The notes under the pieces: model-generated
Seen by the model: only the letters and a program-made list of their open reading frames with translations
Database searches by the model: none
What the model was told of the DNA's origin: nothing
Assembly (NCBI GenBank): GCA_004292955.1
Contig: RDXX01000009.1
Span: 248,001 to 312,000, forward strand
DNA length: 64,000 bases
Reading direction: 5' to 3'
Source: Oscillatoriales cyanobacterium
Lineage (GTDB): Bacteria; Cyanobacteriota; Cyanobacteriia; Cyanobacteriales; Microcoleaceae
Position numbers and translations under genes: made by a program
Part shown: one piece after another, positions 57,533 through 64,000 of the stretch
Layout of the letters: each line of letters starts with the position of its first letter
Position numbering within the stretch: the stretch's first letter is position 1

Positions 57533-59533
57533 CTAATTCCCAACCCGCCAAATCTTCACAGTTCGATCGCCCGAACCGCTAGCCAAACACCCCGCATCAG
57601 CACTAAAGGCCACCGACAAAACCTCCCCCCCGTGTCCCGTCAGAAGTTCCAGCAAACCCCCCGTAGCCGTATCCCACAAATAAATCGAACCATCCCGACT
57701 CCCCGTCGCCAAAAACCCACCATCCCGGCTTAACGCCACACACAAAACATCCCCAGAATTGTCCCTCATACTTCGCAGCAGTGTCCCTCGCCCCTGTGCA
57801 TCCACCCGCCACAGCTTCGCTGTACCGTCCCGACTCCCCGTCGCCAAAATCGATCCTTCTCCTACTCCCCCCCTTACCAAGGGGGGGCTGGGGGGGGTAG
57901 ATGCAAAGGCGATCGCCCGCACCCAATCCCCGTGCTCTGCTAAAGTACAAATCGATCGACCATTGCGCCAATCCCACAACTGCAAACTCTTATCCCGACT
58001 CCCCGTCGCCAAAAACTCCCCACCAGGACTAAAAGCCACAGCCTCAACCCCACCGACGTGACCATTCAAAGCCGACATCGGCCTACCCTTATTCAAATTC
58101 CACAACTGCACAGTCTTGTCCCGACTCCCCGTCGCCAAAACCTGACCGTCGGGACTAAAGGCCACAGCATAAACCCGATCCTCATGACCGCGCAAAGCAT
58201 ACCACCACTTACCCTTATTCAAATCCCAAATTTGAATCGTTTTATCCCGGCCGCCGCTAGCCAAAGTCGCGCCATCAGGACTAAACGCCACAGAAGTCAC
58301 CCAGTCAGAATGACCAGTGAGAGTGTACCACCGCTTACCCGCGTCCAACTTCCACATCTCGATCGTCTTATCCTCACTCCCGCTAGCTAAAGTCGCGCCA
58401 TCGGGACTGAAAGCTACTGACGTAACAGCATGGGAATGACCTACCAAAGTATGAACGCACCTCCAAGTAGGCGCGCGTGCCGGTACAACCCGCTGCATCG
58501 GCGGCACAGGTATAATAGTGCCTGCAACCGTTGGTGGCACGGCATTCTGCACCGCAGGCATCCTCTGTGGCACGGGAATTGCAGGCGCTGGTAGGGGCGG
58601 TGGATGGTGCGTGCCCGCCCCCGACTGCTGCGGCTGCAAATCTTGGAGAACTTCAGCTACAGATTTGTAGCGGCGACTGAGACTCGGTTCGATCATTCTG
58701 TCGATGATGCGGCTTAATTTCGGATCGATTTGAACCTTCAAAAAATCTCGCCAAACCCAAACATCTTGATTGATATCGAACAAATCAAACGGAGATATTT
58801 GAGTCAGTAAATAAATGCAAGTTACGCCCAAACTATACAAATCGCTAGCATAAACCGCTTGACCTCGAATTTGTTCCGGCGCCACGAATTCAGGCGAACC
58901 AATCACTGTACCTGTTTCTCTCAAACCCTCCACAAGTTTTGCAGCACCAAAGTCAACTAAAACTAATTCCCCGGTTAGTGTTGGGTAAGTATAAATAATC
59001 GGAGTTTGAGAAACGCGGCGGCGGATAATGTTAGGTGGTTTAATGTCTCGGTGAATTACATTGCGATCGTGCACGAACTGCAATACTGGCAATAAATCAT
59101 TCAGCATACCGAGAATCTGATTTTCGCTAAAAGCCCCAGCCCCCGCCAATTCTTGCTGTAAATTTTGACCTTCTATAAATTCCTGCACTAAATACTGATA
59201 TCGTTCCTGCTGAAAGTGCGCCAGCAATTCGGGAATTTGCGGGTGTTTTCCCAATTCGTCCAGCCGCACCGCTTCTCGGTTGAATAATTCTGCTGCTTTT
59301 TCGGCGCTGCTGGTTCCTTGGGATAGCGGGAAAAACTGTTTGATTGCACAGCGCGGTTTTGAGGGTTTGTCTTCGTCAACGGCTAAAAAAGTACGGCCAA
59401 AACCGCCGCGCCCGAGGGGTTTGATGGCGCGGTAACGCTCTCTCAGCAACAGTTTTGTGCCACAATTCAGGCAGAATTGAGTTCGATCGGCATTTTGCGG
59501 GTTTTGACAGGCGGGGTTTAGGCAATAACTCAT
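57533..59533 (-). CDS. Ser/Thr protein kinase with seven WD40 repeats
   Basis: 666 aa from ATG 59533 (MSYCLNPACQNPQ; a start six codons upstream is less likely because the paralogue at 18493 also begins MSYCLNP). N-terminal four-Cys ribbon, then kinase domain: LGRGGFGRTFLAVDE, VIHRDIKPPNII, LVDFGAAKL, VAPEQIRGQAVYASDLYSLG. A Pro-rich linker follows, then seven WD40 blades, e.g. HTLVGHSHAVTSVAFSPDGATLASGSEDKTIEMW, forming one propeller for protein binding. Blade 5 carries an insert STPPSPPLVRGGVGEGS, coded by a C-rich dispersed palindrome (57855-57903), read in frame. Signalling role; targets unknown. Confidence 0.93.
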   Translation of the reverse strand: MSYCLNPACQNPQNADRTQFCLNCGTKLLLRERYRAIKPLGRGGFGRTFLAVDEDKPSKPRCAIKQFFPLSQGTSSAEKAAELFNREAVRLDELGKHPQIPELLAHFQQERYQYLVQEFIEGQNLQQELAGAGAFSENQILGMLNDLLPVLQFVHDRNVIHRDIKPPNIIRRRVSQTPIIYTYPTLTGELVLVDFGAAKLVEGLRETGTVIGSPEFVAPEQIRGQAVYASDLYSLGVTCIYLLTQISPFDLFDINQDVWVWRDFLKVQIDPKLSRIIDRMIEPSLSRRYKSVAEVLQDLQPQQSGAGTHHPPPLPAPAIPVPQRMPAVQNAVPPTVAGTIIPVPPMQRVVPARAPTWRCVHTLVGHSHAVTSVAFSPDGATLASGSEDKTIEMWKLDAGKRWYTLTGHSDWVTSVAFSPDGATLASGGRDKTIQIWDLNKGKWWYALRGHEDRVYAVAFSPDGQVLATGSRDKTVQLWNLNKGRPMSALNGHVGGVEAVAFSPGGEFLATGSRDKSLQLWDWRNGRSICTLAEHGDWVRAIAFASTPPSPPLVRGGVGEGSILATGSRDGTAKLWRVDAQGRGTLLRSMRDNSGDVLCVALSRDGGFLATGSRDGSIYLWDTATGGLLELLTGHGGEVLSVAFSADAGCLASGSGDRTVKIWRVGN
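57855..57903. repeat. C-rich palindrome read through in the WD40 kinase gene
   Basis: CTCCCCCCCTTACCAAGGGG and GGGCTGGGGGGGTAG; matches the internal arm of the MITE-like elements (TCCCCCCCTTCTTAAGGGGG...GGGGGGATC at 31228-31259). Encodes PPSPPLVRGGVGEG inside WD40 blade 5 without breaking the frame. Confidence 0.8.
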
Positions 59534-59616
59534 AACTGAACCGGGAAGCAATCAGCAGCATATTTCTATGATACTGAGGCAATACCAAATCCGACTTAAA
59601 TATCCCCTTTATTTCT

Positions 59617-59669
59617 TAGTCCGCGGAGGCGGACATCGTTTGTGTAGTCGCGGTTTCAACCGCCGAGTC
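59617..59669 (+). repeat. Dispersed 54-bp repeat, copy 5
   Basis: TTAGTCCGCGGAGGCGGACA, TCGTTTGTGTAGTCGCGG, TTTCAACCGCCGAG. Followed by an isolated GGACTGAAGTCC palindrome and by GAGGACTTCAGTCC at 59738. Confidence 0.85.
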
Positions 59670-59755
59670 TTATCTCTCGCGTTACAATTTAAAATTAAAG
59701 GACTGAAGTCCGAACGATCAAACCAGTTTGTAGTGAGGACTTCAGTCCGCAGCAT

Positions 59756-60202
59756 TTAAGATCTAGCTTTAACATTCAGAGCATACTCTTTAAACCTTTC
59801 CAAGTCAGCCTGAATAGTCGATTCAACAACTCGCCCTACAAATGAATTGTCCATCAATGTTGCCAACCAGCCGGGAACTCCATAAGCCACCGTTAGTTTG
59901 ACAATGCTGCTGTTTTTGCGATCGTAAAACCGCACCGCACCCCGATTGGGCAAACCATCTACCGATTCCCACTGAATTATCTGATTCGGCACTAATTTGA
60001 GAATCCGAGAAAGCCAGCTAAATTGTAACCCCCCGGTTGCAAGTTTCCAGCGCGATAATTCTGGATCTTCTTCGAGAACTCGAACTGATTCTATCCACTT
60101 CATCCAGCGCGGCATTTGCTCTAAGTCAGACCAAAGTTCCCACGCTAATTCGATAGGAATTGCCACTTCTACTTGTACACTATGCTCTAACCAATCAGTC
60201 AT
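59756..60202 (-). CDS. SRPBCC/START-like (cyclase/dehydrase) protein
   Basis: 148 aa START-fold protein of the polyketide cyclase/dehydrase or COQ10-like group: VQVEVAIPIELAWELWSDLEQMPRWMKWIESVRVLEEDPELSRWKLATGGLQFSWLSRI, then WESVDGLPNRGAVRFYDRK and VKLTVAYGVPGWLATLMDNSFVGRVVESTIQADLERFKEYA. The fold holds hydrophobic ligands. It lies 249 bp downstream of crtQ in the same direction, an arrangement common in cyanobacteria, so it may help in carotenoid or lipid handling (inference). Confidence 0.88.
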   Translation of the reverse strand: MTDWLEHSVQVEVAIPIELAWELWSDLEQMPRWMKWIESVRVLEEDPELSRWKLATGGLQFSWLSRILKLVPNQIIQWESVDGLPNRGAVRFYDRKNSSIVKLTVAYGVPGWLATLMDNSFVGRVVESTIQADLERFKEYALNVKARS

Positions 60203-60250
60203 TCGATTTTAGATTTTAGATTTTAGATTTTAGATTGAAGAATTGTTTCT

Positions 60251-60370
60251 TCTCGTTTCCAGGCTCGGCCTGGTAACGCATATCCAGAGGCTCCGCCTCG
60301 GTTTTCAAAAGCGAATATCAGAGGCAGAGCCTCCTCCAAGGCATTCCCAGCCAGAGCCTGGAAACGAGAG
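60251..60370. repeat. Long imperfect palindrome repeat (CGTTCCCAGGC family), copy 2
   Basis: TCTCGTTTCCAGGCTCGGCC ... GCCAGAGCCTGGAAACGAGA with inner GAGGC/GCCTC stems. Counterpart of 35977-36088. It lies between crtQ and the SRPBCC gene, next to CAACTGC heptamers (60418-60450). Confidence 0.75.
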
Positions 60371-60451
60371 AAAATCATTAGCTTTTAGCTTTTAGCATTT
60401 TTCACTGGAGCGACTAATGCCAACTGCCAACTGCCAACTATCAACTGCCAA

Positions 60452-61885
60452 CTAACTGTAAGTTTCCAGAATAGCCTTAGCCGCTTGATGACCGGAAAGA
60501 GTCGCACCTTCCATGCTATCAATGTAGTCTTGCTGAGTGTAACTTCCTGCTAAAAAGAAATTAGCAACAGGAGTTTTTTGAGCGGGGCGGTAAACATCCA
60601 TTCCCGGCGCTTCCCGATACAAAGATTGAGCGAGCTTAACCACACTGTACCAAGTCATATTTAATTCCCGTGCTGAGGGGAATAAATCCTGAACTTGCTT
60701 GAGTACGTGTTGGGCGATCGCCTCATTGCTTTGTTTGATAAACGGATCGCCCGGTGTCAGCACCAACTGCAACAGAGAACCTTGTCCTTCTTTATAATAA
60801 TCCTTAGGACTTGTCAGCGCCAAATCGGCAAAACAAGAAAAATCTGCATCTGCTGAATATAGCAAATTATCGATGCCTACAGCGTGGCTCAACTGTTTGC
60901 GCTTGGCTTCATCTTCCAGTTCCGTTACCCAACCGTCGAACCGCAATTGTACTGTCGCAACAGGTACCGCATCTAACTTATAAATGTTGTCAAATTCCGA
61001 CCATTTGCGCCAAGCTGGAGGCAATATTTTCTGAATTCCAGGCACGTCGCAGGCGAAAACGTAGGCATCTGCGGTAATATGTTCTTCAGTTTCGCCGTTA
61101 GCTACTAGCAAACCTGTTACGCGCGTTTCTGTGCCTTCTTCAAACTGAATTTCTCGGACTCGGCGCCGCGTGTAAATTTTGGTTCCTTTACTTTCCAAAT
61201 ATTCGACAATTGGTTTGTGCAAATATTCGTTGGGAGAACCGGACAGCATCCGCATGACAGAGGCTTCGGTTTTTGATGCAAAGAATTGGAATATTGTCAA
61301 CATACACCGGGCTGAAATATTTTCAGTGTCGATAAAACCTAGTGCGTAGGCGATCGGGTTCCACATTCTTTTGAGGGAGTTTTGGTTGCCGCCTTGACTG
61401 CGGAACCAGTCAGCAAAGCTAATTTTATCCAAATTGCGGATAGTTTTCATTGCTCCGTCAAAGTCGATCAAACCACGGACGATGGGGCTTGTTCCCAGGG
61501 CGATCGCATTTTGAATTTTGTCTTGTACCGTTAGCTGGGATGTAGTGAAAAATGCCTTCAAACCATGCAAAGGAGCACCCACGGGAAAGCGAAAATCCAA
61601 AGAACCAGTTTCGCCGCCTCGATTGATAAAAGTGTGGACGTGATCTTTGAGGAGCAAATCGTCAAAAGCTCCCACCTTTTTCATTAGGGCAAATAAGTTA
61701 TAATAGCAGCCGAAGAATACGTGCAAACCCATTTCAACGTGATTCCCGTCGGGATCTACCCAACTGCTGACTTTGCCGCCGACAAAAGGGCGGGACTCAA
61801 AAATTTCTACTTCGTGGCCGGCATCCACTAAATCGACTGCTGTGGTCATTCCAGCCAGTCCCGCACCTGCGATCGCAACCCGCAT
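60452..61885 (-). CDS. crtQ: 9,9'-di-cis-zeta-carotene desaturase
   Basis: FAD-dependent plant/cyanobacterial-type desaturase (CrtQ/ZDS) that converts zeta-carotene via neurosporene to tetra-cis-lycopene. The 477 aa protein begins [42 protein letters not shown] (dinucleotide motif and ESRPF/GGK), has [28 protein letters not shown], the substrate region [19 protein letters not shown], and the C-terminal [29 protein letters not shown], which binds FAD. The distinction from phytoene desaturase CrtP rests on the zds-type [13 protein letters not shown] motif. Thylakoid-associated. Standard ATG 61885. Confidence 0.95.
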   Translation of the reverse strand: MRVAIAGAGLAGMTTAVDLVDAGHEVEIFESRPFVGGKVSSWVDPDGNHVEMGLHVFFGCYYNLFALMKKVGAFDDLLLKDHVHTFINRGGETGSLDFRFPVGAPLHGLKAFFTTSQLTVQDKIQNAIALGTSPIVRGLIDFDGAMKTIRNLDKISFADWFRSQGGNQNSLKRMWNPIAYALGFIDTENISARCMLTIFQFFASKTEASVMRMLSGSPNEYLHKPIVEYLESKGTKIYTRRRVREIQFEEGTETRVTGLLVANGETEEHITADAYVFACDVPGIQKILPPAWRKWSEFDNIYKLDAVPVATVQLRFDGWVTELEDEAKRKQLSHAVGIDNLLYSADADFSCFADLALTSPKDYYKEGQGSLLQLVLTPGDPFIKQSNEAIAQHVLKQVQDLFPSARELNMTWYSVVKLAQSLYREAPGMDVYRPAQKTPVANFFLAGSYTQQDYIDSMEGATLSGHQAAKAILETYS

Positions 61886-61947
61886 TTTACCTATCCTTAT
61901 CCAGTATTTTTACAAATTGTAACAAGTTTTAGAGTTTCCGAAACATT

Positions 61948-62320
61948 CTAAAGTGCGTAAATGCCGATCGGCACTTGCACCCCTCTCTGAATTCTTGCCA
62001 AAAAATCCGCACTAATTGCACCGTAAGGGCTTTGTTCCAGATAAGTCTGGCGCAAAGCAGACACATTTTCGCAGACAGCTAAAGAATCAGCTTGTAATCC
62101 TCCCTCACCAGCCGGAATTAAGATGCGATTAGGATTATCTACGCCTGTAAGGTTACTTGTGAAAGGAACAACAATCACAGAATCGCTAAACTCGTTGCGG
62201 ATGTCAGGAGAAACCACAACTACAGGTCTTTTTTTTTGTATCTCCTAACTGACGCAAAGCCCTTGAAAGATAAATCTCTCCTTGTCTGGGATAAGTTGTA
62301 GTTATTGAATTAGAGTCCAT
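61948..62320 (-). pseudogene. MazF/PemK-family toxin with frameshift at an A9 run
   Basis: ATG 62320 starts MDSNSITTTYPRQGEIYLSRALRQLGDTKK, and after a run of nine A (complement of 62229-62237) the frame goes to a stop 10 codons later. With eight A the frame would read DTKKRPVVVVSPDIRNEFSDSVIVVPFTSNL and continue through VDNPNRILIPAGEGGLQADSLAVCENVSALRQ to the stop at 61948, a complete PemK/MazF mRNA interferase. Either a one-base mutation, an assembly error at a homopolymer, or transcriptional slippage. The start overlaps the end of the antitoxin gene by 11 nt. Confidence 0.8.
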
Positions 62321-62564
62321 CGGCGTTCCATGCTTCCTCTATCTGTTCTTCTACAAAATCAAACCACTCTTTTTCATCCTGAATATCTTCTTGACTGCGG
62401 TTGAGATAAAATTTCCGCAATTTATCTTCTATTTGCTTGGCGTACCAGAGACGGAGAGCTTGTTCGATCGCCTCCGTCCAATTATCGGTAAGCTGGTCTA
62501 TTTTATCAGCAAACTCGGCATCAAGGGCGACCAACACTTCTCGCTTTTGAGTAGAATTTGACAC
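62310..62564 (-). CDS. Antitoxin partner of the MazF-like toxin
   Basis: 84 aa from GTG 62564 (VSNSTQKREVLVALDAEFADKIDQLTDNWTEAIEQALRLWYAKQIEDKLRKFYLNRSQEDIQDEKEWFDFVEEQIEEAWNADGL), preceded by AAGGAG at good spacing (ggcaAGGAGaacgaac). The first 50 residues look like an RHH/MetJ-type N-terminal dimerisation and DNA-binding domain (KREVLVALDAEF... IEQALRLWY), the acidic rest would wrap the toxin. An in-frame extension to 62630 lacks support. The stop overlaps the toxin ATG, the usual toxin-antitoxin layout. Confidence 0.8.
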   Translation of the reverse strand: MSNSTQKREVLVALDAEFADKIDQLTDNWTEAIEQALRLWYAKQIEDKLRKFYLNRSQEDIQDEKEWFDFVEEQIEEAWNADGL

Positions 62565-62639
62565 GTTCGTTCTCCTTGCCAATTCAAATAAAAAAATGAC
62601 TGCTAACTGTTGACTGGCGACTAATATCATTGGTTGTTA

Positions 62640-62719
62640 GTTATTGGTTATTAGCAGCATCACACGAGTAACAAATAACAAATAACAAATAACAAATAAC
62701 TAACAACTAACAACTGACT
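62640..62719. repeat. Heptamer arrays (TAACAAA, TTGGTTA)
   Basis: TTGTTAGTTATTGGTTATT followed by AACAAATAACAAATAACAAA and CTAACAA units; STRR-like tandem repeats between two minus-strand genes. Confidence 0.7.
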
Positions 62720-64000
62720 TTAAAACATCGGCATCAACTGAAGTGGCCCAATTCCTAAGTCTTTAGGAGAAACCCAGCGCACCTCAAACAAAGCGACCAT
62801 ATCCTTAAACTGAGGCTGACCGCGAGAAGCACCCATCAACCCTTTAGCAATCACCAAACCGCACCAACCGTTAGTTGATTTACAGCGGCGCTCCCACTTT
62901 TTGCGAGCTTCCTGATGCACCGGGTCGTTTTCATTAAACTCGCCAAACAAATACAATTCCCCATTTTTTGTTTGCAAAATACCCAAGTCGTATTGCTCGT
63001 CTTGAAAAGGATCTTCGCCCGGATTAAAACAAATTGCCTTCACCCCTCCAGCTTCTTTCAAATCTTGAATCATAGTTTTAGCCTTGGGATTGGAAGTTTG
63101 AATCATCACTACAGGCAAACCATCCCCGGCGGTATTAATATCGACTTCTGCACCTTCGTGAAACTGGACACTTCCGCGTAGAAAATCTACCGTTTCCCAA
63201 GGTACGACACCCAGACTCAAGAATGAATTTTGCGGCACCAAATCGTCCCGCAGCCGTGGCATTTCAAATTCATCATCCTCATCGTCATCGTCATCGCCCA
63301 GCATCTGTAATAATTCGTCTGACACCTCAGGCATCGTCGAAACTTTAACCGATACCTGTTGAATTTCTCCATCAGACTGCGGAACAGGGATGCGGTAGCG
63401 ACTGTTGAGAGCGGGAAATGTGTCTGCTGCCAATTTCCGGCGGCCGTTGTGGAAAAAGCGGTGGAATGCTTCGAGAGCAACTAACATCGTCAGGGCTTCT
63501 TCTTCGTAAAGAATCGATCGCAATCCTTCTAAAGGATGCAGGTTGCCAAAATTCGGTTCAATTTCCGATGGAGGCAAATCGGCTAAATCAATTTCGTCAT
63601 CGTCATCCTCATCAAGCTCGCCGGCGCTTTCAAAGGTGAGAAACAAACAGTCTTGCCCTAAAAAAGCCTGTTCTAAATCTTCAAAAGAGTCATCGTTGAC
63701 AACTCGCTCTCGAAACCGCTTCAAGGATTCTAGAGATCGGTACAGCAAAACTCCGTAATCCATTCTCCCTTGGCCCAATACGGATACGTAGAGGCTGGCG
63801 ACATCCCACTGATTGATTTCAATAGATATAATTTGATGTTCGCTCAAAGTCCGCCACGGAGCATCGTGCCAAATTTGAGCGGCTTTTTCCATTAGCACTT
63901 CGGCGTACTCAGGCGGTAATTCGGGAGGCCGATTCACAGCGACCTCTTCCATGCCCCGAAAGATTTCATCAATTAAGGGCAATTCCGGTACGTAGTCAAT
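62720..64000 (-). CDS. Conserved cyanobacterial acidic protein (partial at window edge)
   Basis: At least 427 residues visible; the frame is open from the right edge (...IDYVPELPLIDEIFRGMEEV), and no convincing start lies in the window (a TTG at 63982 is only the first start-like codon), so the 5' end is outside. Two acidic tracts (AGELDEDDDDEIDLADL, LLQMLGDDDDDEDDEFEM) separate three conserved parts; the C-terminal one (GILQTKNGELYLFGEFNENDPVHQEARKKWERRCKSTNGWCGLVIAKGLMGASRGQP) looks like a DUF-type domain found in filamentous cyanobacteria. Cytoplasmic; function unknown to me. Confidence 0.75.
   Translation of the reverse strand: MDYVPELPLIDEIFRGMEEVAVNRPPELPPEYAEVLMEKAAQIWHDAPWRTLSEHQIISIEINQWDVASLYVSVLGQGRMDYGVLLYRSLESLKRFRERVVNDDSFEDLEQAFLGQDCLFLTFESAGELDEDDDDEIDLADLPPSEIEPNFGNLHPLEGLRSILYEEEALTMLVALEAFHRFFHNGRRKLAADTFPALNSRYRIPVPQSDGEIQQVSVKVSTMPEVSDELLQMLGDDDDDEDDEFEMPRLRDDLVPQNSFLSLGVVPWETVDFLRGSVQFHEGAEVDINTAGDGLPVVMIQTSNPKAKTMIQDLKEAGGVKAICFNPGEDPFQDEQYDLGILQTKNGELYLFGEFNENDPVHQEARKKWERRCKSTNGWCGLVIAKGLMGASRGQPQFKDMVALFEVRWVSPKDLGIGPLQLMPMF

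Overview
The window is a stretch of a cyanobacterial chromosome, most likely from a filamentous Oscillatoriales relative (Microcoleus/Oscillatoria/Phormidium type; an inference, not a search result). The support is gene content (Ycf34, CrtQ, carotenoid oxygenase, type III glutamine synthetase with an NtcA-type promoter, cyanobacterial cytochrome oxidase, zinc-ribbon Ser/Thr kinases), very frequent HIP1 octamers (GCGATCGC), heptanucleotide STRR-like tandem repeats between genes, and many small dispersed palindromic repeats.

Layout. 0.1-5.2 kb (minus): ctaD and ctaC, a secreted methyltransferase, an S66 LD-carboxypeptidase; divergent from it a carotenoid oxygenase (5.3-6.7 kb). 7.3-15.4 kb: an SDR, two asparagine-synthetase-like amide-forming enzymes that both lack the glutaminase cysteine, a fold-type III PLP decarboxylase homologue that has lost its PLP lysine and catalytic cysteine, a membrane zinc-ribbon protein with a possible TOPRIM-like domain, and a one-TM protein. 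This looks like a specialised biosynthetic or modification locus of unknown product. 15.7-20.4 kb: small zinc-finger protein, tsaB coupled to a Ser/Thr kinase, ycf34, CCA/poly(A) nucleotidyltransferase. 20.6-31 kb: ankyrin protein, 2OG-Fe(II) oxygenase, glnN, a two-partner-secretion exoprotein, a Na+/H+ antiporter. 31.4-41.9 kb: hisA, a DUF2459 protein, a GH10-like (DUF187) lipoprotein/periplasmic hydrolase, amidohydrolase and cysteine hydrolase plus cupin, small proteins, a GH31 alpha-glucosidase.

42-57 kb is the accessory part: an IS605-like remnant that may encode a guide-type RNA, a Fic protein, an AAA ATPase/TOPRIM-like pair with a 4-bp overlap (candidate defence module), an ABC exporter, gnd, an Mrr-like nuclease, ArfB, and then four XRE repressor genes in tandem. 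Each XRE gene faces its own divergent plus-strand promoter of the form TTGACA-N17-TAAACT-like, and each promoter carries a different palindromic operator; the promoters read into copies of a repeated leader module, the last of which runs into a KilA/DUF3102-like gene with an RHH domain. I regard this repressor-operator array as the most interesting system here. An AlbA_2 ATP-binding protein and a tRNA-Val(GAC) gene close the region.

57.5-64 kb returns to ordinary chromosome: WD40 Ser/Thr kinase, SRPBCC protein plus crtQ (zds), a MazEF-like pair whose toxin frame is broken at a run of nine A, and a conserved acidic protein running off the right edge.

A second theme is repeat traffic into coding DNA: an identical 29-bp palindromic repeat sits inside three different genes in three different translated frames, a 24-bp repeat encodes a doubled GQDARAT motif in an ABC transporter linker, and a C-rich palindrome is read through in a WD40 blade. 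Functions are assigned by motif recognition only; no searches were run.
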